NCBI GenBank assembly: GCA_963678675.1
Contig: OY783191.1
Span: 19,781,111-19,845,110, forward strand
Reading direction: 5' to 3'
Source of the DNA: Xiphydria camelus
Taxonomy: Eukaryota > Arthropoda > Insecta > Hymenoptera > Xiphydriidae
DNA length: 64,000 nt
Every line of letters starts with the position of its first letter. The first letter of the stretch is position 1. Made by a program: the position numbers and the translations under genes. This document shows positions 31,022 to 42,810 of this stretch, one piece after another. A model generated the notes under the pieces. The model had not been told where the DNA came from. It saw only the letters and a list, made by a program, of their open reading frames with translations, and did not search any database.

Positions 31022-33588
31022 ATGGCCGGTACTCGGGCGAAAGCTGCTCAAGCCCAAGATCTACGTTCTGCTGCCAAATTTAAACTTAAAATAAAGTTAA
31101 AAGCTAGTAAAAGGCCAAAGAAATGCAAGAGTACCAAATCAGAAGAAGCTCAAAGAAGAAAGTGGAAAGAGGCTGCTCAGAAAAGAAGATGCAAAGTGAA
31201 GGAAGATCTCAAGTTGTTAGCGGCATCAAGACAAAAGGAAAGAGAAAGATGGCAGCGAAGGAAAGAAGAAGATAAAGTGAAACCACTTTCAAGCCTAAGT
31301 GATAGAGAGTTACGATGTAAACGGAAGCGCAACAGGGAAAGTGCCAAAAAGTATAGAGATAATAAGAAGCAAACTTTATCACAGGTATAAGTACTTATTT
31401 TATAAGGGTCATAAACTAATTATACACTGTACACAGCCTTTTCATTTGACAAAACTCTCTTTTTTTTCTATTTTCAGAAAAAGAGCCAAAGCTTGACACC
31501 TGTGACCAAAGACTTACGCTTCAGAAGTGATGCATGAAAATAAAACTGCTACAGAAAAGACTCCCCAAGATAGTATTGAAGTCAAGAATGCAAGAAGCAT
31601 TCGTGGCCTTGCAATCCGCAAGAAGAATCGCTAGAAATATATTGATACAATAAAGTCATTACAAGCAGAGCTGAGACAATCTAGGAGGAGGGAAAAGAGT
31701 ACTCTCAGGCGATTGCACAGAGAAGAATCCAGATCTCGGACAAGAAATGTAAGTACTTTCTATGGCAAAGTGCTCCTTTCAAAGTTTATATAGATTGTTC
31801 TAACCATTTTTCTTTTTTTAGGGCAAAGAAATAACTCCTCGCTCGCGAGTAAAGGCGTCGTTGGGAAAAGAAAAGGTACCAGCAAATGTGAAGAGGCAGC
31901 TGATTTTTCATGAAGCTGTTAAAGACCAAATTAAATCGTCATATAAGGGATGTAAAAGTTACAAAGTTCGCCAAGTCTTGTGAGTAGAGTTTTGTATGGT
32001 AAGACGACCGCAAAGTATCGATATCTGACAAAGATTCAAAAAGACTTCAATATTAACCCGAATTCTCGTGTTTTAAAAGAAGATTCTTGTTACCTGAAGT
32101 ATACTAGGAGGTCTGAAGGGGCTAATAGATTTTTAAATGAAAAATAGCTAGATTTTATGAAGAGAATAGTAGAATGCTGCCCGGAAAAAATACTTAAAAA
32201 AAAGAGGCATAAAGAAACAGCTCATATATATTTAAATGACTCTGTTTCCTCTTTGTACAAACAATTTTGTGATAAGTATCCCAGTATTCGTGTAAGCTAC
32301 GCCGCTTTTACTAAGAAACGTCCCTTTTGGACTATTTTTCCTAAAGTAAGTGCCAGGGATACGTGTCTCTGTGTTACGCACGAAAACATGGAATTTATGT
32401 TAAAAAAGTGCCATTCAATCGGGCTAACGCTTAGCTCAAGACGAAGTGACCTGACAGAGCACATCGTGTGTGATAATGTGACAGAGAATTGCATATTGAG
32501 AAAATGTTTAATCTGTAAAGTTAAAAAAATTACTTTTGCTCCTCTAGCAAATGATACTGAAGTTATGTATTTTCAGTGGGTCTCGAAAACTGAAAAGCGA
32601 ATCTCTGCCAAAACAAAGAAACAATACAAGTTAAAGTTACTGCCAAAGAGACTGTTTCTGAAACTGCTGAATCGTTGAAAGAAAAATTTCAAAAATCGTT
32701 TGAGAATTATATTGCTTACTGTCACCGCATTGATAAGCAAGCGTGCACATTAAGCACGTTGAAAAAGTCATTGGGGGGGGGGGGGGAGCGATTTGTTGAT
32801 ACACGTGGATTTCAGCGAAAATTACTCTTGTAAATACGGGAAAGAACCGCAATCTGTTCACTTCGGTGGGTCGAGGCAAATGATAACGTTACACACACCG
32901 GTATGATCTATACTAGATTATTCCCGTGGCTTTGTAACTCTTTCGGAAAGTTTAAGACACGACGTGTCGGCCGTAATAGCTCACCTTAGACCTATTTTAG
33001 ACGATATTTTATCAGCGAGCCCCAAAATTAAAACGCTTCATGTTTTGAGCGATGGCCCGAGCACACAGTATCTTAACAAGTCTATGTTCCATTTAATATG
33101 TTCTTGCATTCCAACTTTGTATCCTCAGCTAGAAACTATCGTGTACAATTATTCTGAAGCAGGGCACGGAAAGGGGGCAGCAGATGGGATCGGGGGTGCA
33201 ACAAAAAGAATATTAGATAGGTGTGTGGCACACGGTATGGATATTCACAATATGAGTACCGCAGTGGAAGCTTTAAAAGACCATTGTAAAAATATTACGA
33301 TCAGAACCCCCCATTTCAAAAGAAGATATAATTGATGTAGACAACCAGCTGCCCTTTTCTGTGACTGCCTTCACCGGAACAATGAAAGTACATCAGTTTA
33401 AGTGCGTAAAGGAAAGCCCCAAAATTCTAAGGTTTAATAGTCTATCGTGTTACAACTGTGCTTCTGACAAAACTTGTGTACACTTTTCCATCGGAGAAAG
33501 GGATTTCACGTCCCAAAAAAAGGTTCCTACCGCTCAGAAAAGAAAGCGATCTCAGTGCTCCAGACCCGCTAAAAAGGCTAGGAAGTAA
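31022..33588 (+). pseudogene. Decayed multi-exon transposase-like gene
   Basis: Exon 1 (31022-31384) begins at ATG and encodes a very Lys/Arg/Glu-rich, coiled-coil-like protein. Introns are visible at 31385-31477 (GTATAAGT to TTTTCAG) and 31750-31821 (GTAAGT to TTTTTTTAG). Later frames encode RDTCLCVTHENMEFMLKK (near 32350), paired cysteines RKCLICKVKK, then HVLSDGPSTQYLNKSMF (near 33050) and YSEAGHGKGAADGIGG (near 33150). The Asp of SDGP and the Glu of EAGHGKG are candidates for part of a DDE-type catalytic set; that is inference. Stops in exon 2 and frame changes near 32770 (at a poly(G) run) and 33330 show the gene is dead. It belongs to a recurrent insect family that I cannot name. Confidence 0.6.
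32773..32786. repeat. Poly(G) run, 14 bases
   Basis: G run inside the transposase-like gene, at a frame break. Confidence 0.9.
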
Positions 33589-34212
33589 ATCTCTGACGAT
33601 TTTTAAGTACCTGCTGTATTAATAATCAGATAATAGCAAAAAATGTGAATGTAATTAAAGTTCATGTAAGTGTTATTACCAAGATTCTGTGCCGTATGTG
33701 TTCGTACTGTAAGTGTATGTTAAGGTAATTTAAATCGTTAAAGTTGTGAAACTTTAAGAATGTTAAATCGTTAAAATAAAGGGATATCGATGTTTAATTC
33801 TGGCAAAAACGCAAGAAAGCTAATGCTCTAGAGGTACATTTTAAAAAGTTAGACGAGCATAAAACATGATTGTAATTTATCTAATTTTAAGTGCGTATAC
33901 CAAAATTATTTGTTCTTTATATTTTTATTCTGCAAGTTAAGAAATCTTGAGTCGTTTAAAGGCGTATAATCTCTGAATAAATCGAATATACCACACAATT
34001 CCAGCATGTTATTACTTTTTTTACCCAAAGTATACCCAGGGGCAGACTGGACAAAGTTTGTGGGTTGGAAATAGTATCCGGGGTCCCAAAAGGTAGCGGG
34101 CGGCCTTACTTGAACCCTTAAGGAAGGTAGCAAGAATTTTTGGAAACTGATAAAGTTCTAAAATCTAGTAAAACCTTTCCCTTAGAGGACAGGGATAAAA
34201 GTATTATGTAGA

Positions 34213-34225
34213 GGGGGGGGGGGGG
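34213..34225. repeat. Poly(G) run, 13 bases
   Basis: G run on the plus strand in unassigned sequence. Confidence 0.9.
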
Positions 34226-34854
34226 CTTTATGATGCCCGAAGTTTCAATTAAAACCCTATCCTCCGAGCCCATCCCATACTATACTCTCAGACACGGAAT
34301 TTCGGGTCTCGGAACGGATTGGCGCAATACGTGAGCATGCGTCAACTCCGTCTCACCCAAAATATCAATTTGGCCCATATGTCCCTTGAAAATAAAGACT
34401 GTACCTGACCAATGTACCCAGAGTAGTATCTTGTCCTACTAAATAAGTCTAAACCATAAAAACAATTAGTCATTTTTTAAAAATTAATTTATTGTTTTAA
34501 ATGCCACATTTTTTAGAATCACCCATATATTCATCCCAATCAGTCTGAGTTAGTTGTGGCTGTGCAGGATTGCTTGGAAAAGTGGTGGAGAGAGAGAATG
34601 AACGATACTTTGGAGAAAATATTTAATATATTGGTTATACTTAATCTTAGAAAGAAGAATTCGGTTCGGCTACTTGTTCCTTCTACGTACGGAGTGAGAC
34701 TAACGATCGCCGCTGCTTCCTCGATCAGCTTCGCACGCGAAACGCGGCGCCACCGTCTCTGTTCGGCTCCGCTCGGGAACCATCGATCTCGCCCGACGCT
34801 CGGGTATTGTTGGCTATAGTCGGTTCGCCTAAATGTGACGACTTATCCTCAACA

Positions 34855-34951
34855 AATATAATGTTTTAAGTAGTCCTTCAGAGATAAGTGTGACCGTTCG
34901 AGTGCTCCGTTTGTTTCTAGATGATAAGGGGTACTTGAGATATGTTTGGTC
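34855..34951 (-). pseudogene. pol: Gypsy-B integrase fragment
   Basis: The short stretch encodes TNGALERSH and LKDYLKHYI in one frame, the part of the integrase core with the catalytic Glu. It lies between two insertions and connects the integrase part at 38094 with that at 30165. It shows that the two neighbouring insertions are separate events. Confidence 0.8.
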
Positions 34952-35447
34952 TTAGGGAGAGCGCCTACCAAAGTGGCGTGGCATGCGACGTGGCAAGTAG
35001 CATGCATCTAGCATGTCACTTCGAGTTGAAACCAACGGTAAGAAATGAATCAGCGCACACCGAAGTAGCGCCGCCAGAAACGTGCTAGTGGCATGTCACG
35101 TCACTGCTTCTACCGGTTCTACATTTTGCGACGTGCTACTAGCAGCCCGTTCACACCATGGGGTATACCTACTCACAGTTTCGGTAATATTAACGAACGG
35201 TGCAAACCGAACGCTATGTTGTAACATATATATTAGACTGATTCAAAAAAAAGCACTTTTAATTAATTGTCTTGGCGGGCACTTAAAACGTTAGTATTTA
35301 ATGTAACTTTGAATATGCCATCGGGTGCACATTCTCACTCAATATTTAGGGGTGTCTCAATCGCTTTTTCTGATTTCCATTTGAATAACACGGTGAAATT
35401 TTTCAATCATTGGTTTAGTGTTAATTCCTTCTACGGTAAAAAAATGT

Positions 35448-35645
35448 CCGTCCGTCGAAAGAACACGTGCGCCAGTGCGCATTTGCATTTATGACTGTGA
35501 TACTATTAAACGGTACGAACCGTTGTGTCTAATTCAAAAAGCGCTTTTAGTTTACTCTCTCTTAACTCTACCATCGGTACTGTTTAATAGTATCACAGTC
35601 ATAAATACAAATGCGCACTGGCGCACGTGTTCTTTCGACGGACGC
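35448..35645. repeat. Hairpin repeat, first copy
   Basis: Arms CGAAAGAACACGTGCGCCAG (left) and CTGGCGCACGTGTTCTTTCG (right) are inverted. The arms continue through ATGACTGTGATACTATTAAA. A second copy lies about 1 kb to the right. Confidence 0.85.
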
Positions 35646-36473
35646 GTGGTCGATCCTTCCTATCGCATACTTTCTACAGAGAAGAATTTCGATGTTTCAC
35701 ATTTAACATTTTTTCTATAAAAACTGTTTTATATTATATGTTATTATACACACACATATTTTTATCTACAACAAAGTATCTTACATCGACGTGGGCCTAA
35801 AGTTCATAGATAATAAGATAATGGCGATTAAATTTCCTTTCCTGGTGAATAAGTTTAGCCTCATATGTTTCTTTGACTTATCAAATATCTATTTACAATC
35901 GTGATGTATTATAGATTGTACACACATACGTACCATATGAGGCTAAACTTACTTGCCAGCGAAGAAGTTTCAATTACTATTATCTCATTATTTATGAACT
36001 TTTGACCTATATCGATATGACTTTTCTATGCATGGTGGGAGAAGGAAATTCTTCGAAACCACCGAGCTGGAGCATGAAAATTGGCGCCGGGAGAGTAGGC
36101 AGATTCAGCGCCGTTCGGTTGGTGCTATCCCCGAAGAAGAACACGTGCACCGCAATAGTCGAATTGATTGCGGGTCTGCACTTTGTCCGAGGAGAGCATA
36201 AAAGGCAGAGGGTTTCTGTTGCCTTCCACGAGGCTCCTGAAATCTGAGCACGCGGTCGAGGCCCTTCGCTTGCGACCCGGCGCCTATCACTCTCGCTAGA
36301 CTGAGTTACTATCTATTTAGCCGGTGAAATAGACTGAAATTTCTCTGGCAGTAAATTTTTATCGTGTATCCACTGCAATCTAGCTAGATTTATTTTTCTC
36401 AACCGAGATTCTAGATTAACTCTCGCTAGATTGTTCTCAATGCTGTGTCCACTTGAATAAATCTAGCTGAAAA

Positions 36474-36715
36474 CGAAAGAACACGTTCGCCAGTGCGCAT
36501 TGGTATTTATAATTGTGATACTATTAAACGGCACAAACCGTTGTGTCTAATTCAAAAAGCGCATTTAGTTTACTCTCTCTTAACTCTGCCATCAGTCGCT
36601 GTTCCGTCTCGCGATAAACGGAATTCGACACAACGATTCGTACTGTTTAATGGTATCACAGTCATAAATACAAATGCGCACTGGCGCACGTATTCTTTCA
36701 ACGGATGCGTGGTCC
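36474..36715. repeat. Hairpin repeat, second copy
   Basis: Same hairpin family as 35448-35645, with CGCCAGTGCGCATTGG in the left arm and TGCGCACTGGCGCACG in the right, and a longer loop. Confidence 0.85.
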
Positions 36716-36969
36716 ATCCTTCCTATCGCATACTTTCTACAAAGAAGAATTTCGATGTTTCACATCTAACAATTTTCCTATACAAACGGTATTTAAATGT
36801 TATTTTTAAACGTGCTAACCAATGATCAATCAATCCTCATGCTTTCATTAATGAGGGTAAATACTACTTCGTACACCGATACAGTGAGCGTGTAGTAGTA
36901 AGTGGTTAAGCTAGGGCTCGGTGAAAGGGGACCATCGAGTCGTGGAGGAAAGAGCCGATGCGTCCCGAG

Positions 36970-37090
36970 TTAGGCCAGGCGAACGTTGGGACGCAGTTCA
37001 GTGAGGAGACGCAGGGTGACCATTGCCTCTATATCTATATATAGAATAGATATAGATATAGAGGCAATGTTCAACGTTCGCCTGGCCTTA
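36970..37090. repeat. Perfect-looking palindrome
   Basis: An outer pair GGCCAGGCGAACGTTG / CAACGTTCGCCTGGCC encloses an inner palindrome ATTGCCTCTATATCTATA / TATAGATATAGAGGCAAT, giving a long cruciform-capable stem. Confidence 0.8.
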
Positions 37091-38093
37091 GCGTATTTAG
37101 CCACTCCAGCGACGTTTCACGAGCAGCCGGTCTCACCCCCGAAGCGCGGCATAAGATGTTTCACATCAAAAATGTCACCGTAAAAAATTAGAAAAATTGG
37201 GAATTTTAGATGTAATTGACGTAAAGAAATATTATTTTTAATTATTAAATAGAATATTTGTTCCCCCATAATTATCATTTAATTCTATTTAATAATTCGC
37301 GACGATCCGTACAGTCATTGTCTTCCGAGAAAGGTCTGACCGAGGCATTCGCGGTCTACATTCGCCAAATTAGATCTCTTTTACCTGCCAAGATTAACCG
37401 TATGTTTCGCGAGGTATTTCCAATTGTGATTTTATCAAACGAAACGAACCGATGGGTCGAAGTCCGTCTATGGTAACACGGAACAGGTAGTATGCCCTTC
37501 GGTGCGAACTCCGAATGCCTATGTCGATTTTTCTTTTATTATGGGACAGACCCCTCTTTTACGCTAAAAACCCTCTCAGCACCGTCATTCTATCTTTTCT
37601 TACAATGAAAAATTTCCAGGCAGTAATTTTCACCACTTCTCTTTTTCCCCCGCCCTGTACTTGAGATACTCTTCCGATTTTCCAAAAATCCGCAGTTCTT
37701 GACGTTCGAATCTCGAGAGTCTCCACGCGAGTCTATCCAATCGCCCCTTGTTCCGTCTCACGATAGACATAATTCGACACATCGGTTCATGCAGCTTGAT
37801 ATCTAAGCGAAGCACTAATTTAGAATTAATCCCATCATTAGTCATAATGACAACGGACGCGGTCTGTTTCAGAGAATCCAGGCTGGTAATGAGTTCGTAG
37901 TCCCGCATCTTTCCTAAAAGGCTAATTGCTGGACGAGTCGGAATAAACTGCCATGCCACTGCCACGTCTGTACCATGTCACATGCCACGCCACTTTGGTG
38001 GGCGCTCTCCTGAAAAGCATGCCACGCCACTGTCACGCCACTGCCACGTCTGTACCATGTCGCGTGCCACGCCACTTTGGTGAGCGCTCTCCC

Positions 38094-39313
38094 TTAAAGA
38101 GATTGCTCAGATTTTTTATCAAGTCTGACATAAAATCTTTACCCTGATCTGTTAGAAAAGTTTTAAGGATTCCGAATTGCGTGAAGATTTTAACTAAAAC
38201 TTTTACAACCGTTGGAGCTTCGTGGTTCGGTGTTGCCTTAGCTAGACAATATTTTGTCAGATCGTCCTGCGCTGTAACTATAAATCTATTTCCAGACTCA
38301 GTAATCGGCAATGGTCCAACGACGTCAATGGCTAATCTTTCGAAAGGGGTACTAGAGATCGTAATAATTTTCATGGGTTGTTTCGTTGGTTTGAAATTTG
38401 TTTTATTTAACTGGCATGAATGACAATTTTTAACGTAATTTCTTATGTCGGATTTAATGGCGGGCCAGAAGTAGCTTTCCTTGATTCTGGTGTAAGTTTT
38501 GTGGAAACCGTAATGATCTGATAGCTTGCTGTCGTGGTTTTCTTTTAGTATCTGTTTTATTTCCTCCTGATTTTGGGAATTAATTTTGCAGTATCAAAAA
38601 TCTTGATCTCGTTTTTTGGAAATAGGAATTTTAGCATTTCATATAATTAATGCGTTTTAATGAGCTGGTCAGACTTTGTGAAGTTTCAAAGATATTCTTG
38701 TATTCAAGCTTATCAAAATGCAAATTTAGCGGGAATAGCAGATAAACTACTTGATTTCGGTTCTCTATTTTTGAGAAACCATTCAGTAACGGTTTGATCG
38801 ATGTTAAATCGAAGTTTGATTGAATATAATCCGCGTATTGATTAGATTCGTCGAGATCTTGCGACCATAGTATAACAATTGGATCGCGAACATTTCGTTA
38901 GCGGGGTATTTTGCTTTTCGTAGGCAATGATATCCTGATTAGTATAATGAAATTTCACGAATTCTTGGAATGATTTCGAATGCTTAGTCGTGAGATTTCA
39001 TTGAACTTCGATTGTGATTGATCTTCATTTTGAACAAGTCTTGATAATCCGTCCGCATTTGAGTTAATTCGACCCGGTTTGTACTTGATTTGATATTGAT
39101 ACTCCTCGAGTCTCAGACACCACCTGACTAATTTAGATGTAGGATTCTTGCAATTAAACAGCCATTGCAGTGCACGATGTGGTCAGTATAGATAGTGAAA
39201 GTTCGACCATAGAGATACGGTCGAAAATGTTCGACTGAGTTAACAATCGCTAAAAGCTCCTTTTCTGTAGTTTTGTTCTGCCTTATTCAGTGTTCTTGAA
39301 TAGTAAGCTACTG
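38094..39313 (-). pseudogene. pol: Gypsy-B RNase H, integrase zinc domain and core
   Basis: This continues gypsy-B pol from 44979 across the CCCGGG element. The RNase H end is visible in several frames near 39030-39300, where the minus strand encodes [14 protein letters not shown] and YKPGRINSNADGLSR-like stretches. The integrase core follows with ERLAIDVVGPLP (near 38330) and LTDQGKDFMSDL (near 38140), carrying the first two catalytic Asp. The third acidic residue is beyond the Harbinger-like insert. Many stops lie between 38400 and 39000. Confidence 0.75.
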
Positions 39314-39792
39314 CCCGGGAAAAAATGATTATATATAATCATATATAATTATATATACTCAATAATTAAAATATATTCAAACGAAAAAAACAGTAGCTAA
39401 ATATAAGCTTCTTTTATTCTGAAAAGCAAGTAGTACAAACATCCCTCGTGAGCTCTTTGCATGCGTGTTTGCTACATTTTTGACACATTTTTCTCGTGGA
39501 TTGATTGTGACTTCGCAAGCAACGACGAATTGTATTTGACATATCTGGTGGAGGGGGGGAGGAGGATGAATTTCTTTAAGTCCAAGTAGGTGAGGCGCTC
39601 GTTGCCTTAGTTCTCTTGGTAGGGAAGGAATGGTTGATCGGTGCTCAATTTAGGTAAATTAATTTCGCTAAATTAATTTAAGTTCACTATTGTATATATA
39701 TTAGACCGTATTTAATATGAAAATAAACTTACCTAAGCCCTCTAACACTCAAAATCTGAAATCGTGCACTGAACAAAATATGTTACGTAACC

Positions 39793-39996
39793 AGGCGGGT
39801 GGATTACATATGTAATCCAGTCATCTTTAACAGCCGCCTACTCAGAAAAACGCACTCCACGAAAGTTTATCTGACACCAAAGTGAAAGCTAGATCTCTTA
39901 TGAACAGCTACTCAAGAGATAGACGCCGCCTATATGCAATTATTTGATTGGCAACTACTAAAAAGGGCGTGGATTACAATGGTAATCCACCCGCCT
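39793..39996. mobile_element. Small GC-ended MITE
   Basis: Inverted ends AGGCGGGTGGATTAC and GTAATCCACCCGCCT about 200 bp apart, with further GTAATCCA and TGGATTAC pairs inside. No coding capacity. Confidence 0.7.
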
Positions 39997-40541
39997 AACG
40001 GAGGGTTAATTCATATATTGTGAGATATAAAAACGCAAACTAGTATGAACTTATATACAGGGTCTTCAAAAAGACCCGGTACGGCTGATTATCTCAGCGG
40101 GAAATCATTTTAGAGAAAAATGTTTAATGCAAAACTTTGAGGATTTTTTCCCTGGCTACCCAATGGTCAAATTGATCTTTTTAAATGCGAACCCCTATTT
40201 TTGATACCGGAAATGAAAAGAGCGAGAAATTTCACATTCAAATATGACCTTGACCATTTTTTTCATGTGACCTTTATGGTCAGCGGAGCACAGTGGGAAA
40301 TTTCCTTGAATTAGAAGGACAACATTCTTAATGGCTTATTCAACTTAAATCAAATACGGTATAGGGGGTTTTTTGGGTCGCTGATCACGAATCTGGAGTC
40401 AGGTTTCAAAAATTCAAGATGGCGGATCCAATATGGCGGACGAGATTTTCGAAAATTGACGGATTCGTGCCAAATTTGGAAAATTTTGAATTTTTGAAAT
40501 CTGATTTCAGATTCGTGATCAGCGACCCAAAAACCCCACTT

Positions 40542-41525
40542 CCCAGGTAGCACACTGACGTTAGAATAACGTCTCAGACGTCATTTTTTGGTCAGTATAG
40601 GGTTTCAGACGTCAATTGTCGTAATATTAACGTCACAGGGATGTCATATTTACGACGTACCTTGGACGTCAAAATTCAACGTCTTTTTGACGGAACTTTT
40701 CCGTCATTTTTAATGACGAACGAGACTTAGAAAAATTTCGGTCTCCTGCATATAGGTAGTAGTGACTTGAAAATTTATTTGTGAATAAATGGACAAAAAT
40801 TGTAATCTGTTCAATTATTAAATCAATAAATTATTTCATTTCGAGTCTCTAGAGTATGTTGAGCAAGTTATAAACTATACTGTTTATTAAAAAGCACAGA
40901 TTATTAAAGTAAATGAAAGACAATCAATTAATGTAGGATGAATAAATATTCATATAAAATTATTTATTTATTTATTTATATTTATTTATTATTTATATCT
41001 TGCATAAACTCAAATTGATATTAATATCAATTTGCGTCTATGCAAGAATATTTATCAAAAGACAATCATAAATTTAGAAAAATGTTGAGAAAAGAATAAT
41101 ACAATTATAAAATCTTATTTATTCAAGCTCTTTCTTATTGACAGGAAAAGCAATATACATTTATTCATCAAACTTCATATGAACACCAATAGTAATAATG
41201 TTCTTAAACACAAGAGCGTGCAGCAGATGAGGACTCGAGGACACCGACCGATCAACGAAGTTAAGCAGCGAAAAGTGCGGACACTAGTTGGATGGGTGAC
41301 CGTTCACCATGAAAAGATATACGTCAGACCTAACCTTTTAGAACCGTTATTTTTTACGTCATCACAACGTCCGGTAGAACGTCATTATGACGTGATTTTT
41401 CTGACGTCGTGTGGATGTGCAATTAAGCCGTCTTTGCGACGTTAAAATGACGTCATATTTTTCGTCATCTGACGTCAGAACTGACCTTCAAAAAACGTCA
41501 TTTCGACGTTGATGTGCTACCTGGG
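40542..41525. mobile_element. 984-bp CCCAGG-ended element rich in GACGTC
   Basis: Ends CCCAGGTAGCACA and TGTGCTACCTGGG are inverted. GACGTCA or TGACGTC-like units are repeated in both arms (40560-40720 and 41340-41515). The AT-rich centre includes a 5S-rRNA-like segment. No protein is encoded. Confidence 0.75.
41229..41312 (+). other. 5S-rRNA-derived segment
   Basis: The stretch CGACCGATCAACGAAGTTAA (41246-41265) then GCAGCG, and after a diverged gap TTGGATGGGTGACCG (41288-41302), match in order the central and 3' parts of animal 5S rRNA, including the internal control region used by TFIIIA and RNA polymerase III. The 5' third and the final stem are missing or diverged, so this is not a functional 5S gene. 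It lies inside a transposable element and could act as an internal promoter. Confidence 0.7.
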
Positions 41526-42002
41526 TTATACCAAATTTGGCACGAATCCGTCAATTTTCTTAAATCTCGTCCGCCATATTGGATCCGCCATCTTGAATTT
41601 TTGAAATCTGACTTCAGATTCGTAATCAGTGGCCCAAAGAACCCCCTACACCGAATTTGGTTTAAGTTGAATAAGCCATTAAGAATGTTGTCCTTCTTTA
41701 ATTCAAGGAAATTTCCCACTGTGCTCCGCTGACCTTTATAGGTCATATGAAAAAAATGTTCAAGGATACATTTGAATGTGAAATTTCCCGCTCTTCATTT
41801 CCGGTATCAAAAATAGGGGTTTGCATTTAAAAAGATCAATTTGACCTTGATATGACCTTGAAAGTCATGTTCAAGGTCAAATCCAATATGACCATTGGGT
41901 AGCCAGGGAAAAATCCTAAAAGTTTTGCATTAAACATTTTTCTCTAAAATGATTTCCCGCTGAGATAATCAGCCGTACCGGGACTTTTTGAAGACCCTGT
42001 AT

Positions 42003-42810
42003 AATCAGATGTAGCAATATATCTGATCATTTATGAGTCAGTGCTAGCCATACATGATTACATATGTTACAGTACGAACTGAGTTTGCATGGAGTCTCTG
42101 TAGAGAACAATCAGTATCATTATATAAACAATTGGCGGCAAAAAGCCGACGAACAATACCAGAATGTTTTGCATGTACCGGAATGTTTTATAAAGTATCA
42201 TACCATGCAGAATTATTAATTTTATTTTTAGATGCGTTTGTTCATATTTAATTGTTTATTTATATTTTGTTTTTCATTTTTAGGTCTGGTAATAGTGACA
42301 TAATCTGAAAATTTATTTCAGTTCAAATTTTACTGCCGTGGATTTGCTTTCACTTATTTGTATTCCGCTGTTAATTAATCATATTATTTTTACTTATACA
42401 GAATTTGTTCTAATCATATGTAATAATTAAATATTTTTTTAAAGTTTTCGATTCAAATTCATTTGAATTTCAATTTCATGTAAAAACAAGAGCTCCATCG
42501 CGTGAAGTAAATACAGGCGCGGCTATACATCTCGCACTCAGTCGTAAGATAGGTACCTATATATATTGTGTTTCAAATTCCGTTATTCGGGCTCCACCGT
42601 TCGGCTAATTCCGTAACAATTCGGGCGCACGGGTTTGGCACGTGTCAATGACACGGCCGGTTTTTTCCGAGTTTCAGTGTAGTGCGAGGGGTTAGCTTTC
42701 GCCATGCACCTAACCTCAATTAGCGTCGTTCGATGCGAATCAATTAGCGATTGGTAGTGCATTATTGTGTCGCGATTATTGTCGTTTACAGTGTTAACGA
42801 TGATAGAAAA
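42003..42810. other. Unassigned left part of the CCCGGG-ended element
   Basis: I recognise no gene here. A minus-strand open frame (42583-43065) overlaps the start of the spliced gene and shows no recognisable motif. Confidence 0.3.

Larger units (their letters stand above)
30166..34854. mobile_element. Insertion carrying an unclassified transposase-like gene
   Basis: Gypsy-B integrase sequence stops near 34855 and resumes near 30165, so about 4.7 kb was inserted. The insert carries the multi-exon gene at 31022-33588. I could not identify terminal repeats or a target duplication with certainty. The phrase GTCAACTCCGTCTCA occurs near both ends (30293 and 34338) in direct orientation, with variants at 30685 and 30815. 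The stretch 33600-34540 is AT-rich and holds nothing I recognise. 34640-34830 is GC-rich and unassigned. Confidence 0.5.
34955..38093. mobile_element. 3.1-kb Harbinger-like non-autonomous element
   Basis: Ends are GGGAGAGCGC on the left and GCGCTCTCCC on the right, with adjoining ACCAAAGTGGCGTGGC and its inverse. TTA flanks both sides (34952-34954 and 38094-38096). A 3-bp TTA duplication with GGG-starting ends fits PIF/Harbinger. The right end contains a second inner copy of the terminal motif (37989-38012). I see no transposase; small open frames (for example 37630-37965) are unsupported. It holds hairpin repeats and unassigned sequence. Confidence 0.75.
40058..41999. mobile_element. TA-flanked foldback element
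   Basis: Long inverted arms of about 480 bp start CAGGGTCTTCAAAAAG and end CTTTTTGAAGACCCTG-like, flanked by TA (40056-40057 and 42000-42001). The arms include CGGTACGGCTGATTATCTCA and AGATGGCGGATCCAATATGG. The centre is occupied by the CCCAGG element (40542-41525). TA duplication and CAGGGT ends suggest a mariner-mobilised non-autonomous element. Confidence 0.8.

Noticed and set aside
30166..34854. Direct phrases GTCAACTCCGTCTCA as terminal repeats of the inserted element
   Set aside because: They are in direct orientation, lie inside the presumed borders and have extra internal variants; not convincing as LTRs or TIRs.
41229..41312. Functional 5S rRNA gene
   Set aside because: The 5' third and terminal stem are missing and the gap is diverged, so it is only a derived fragment.
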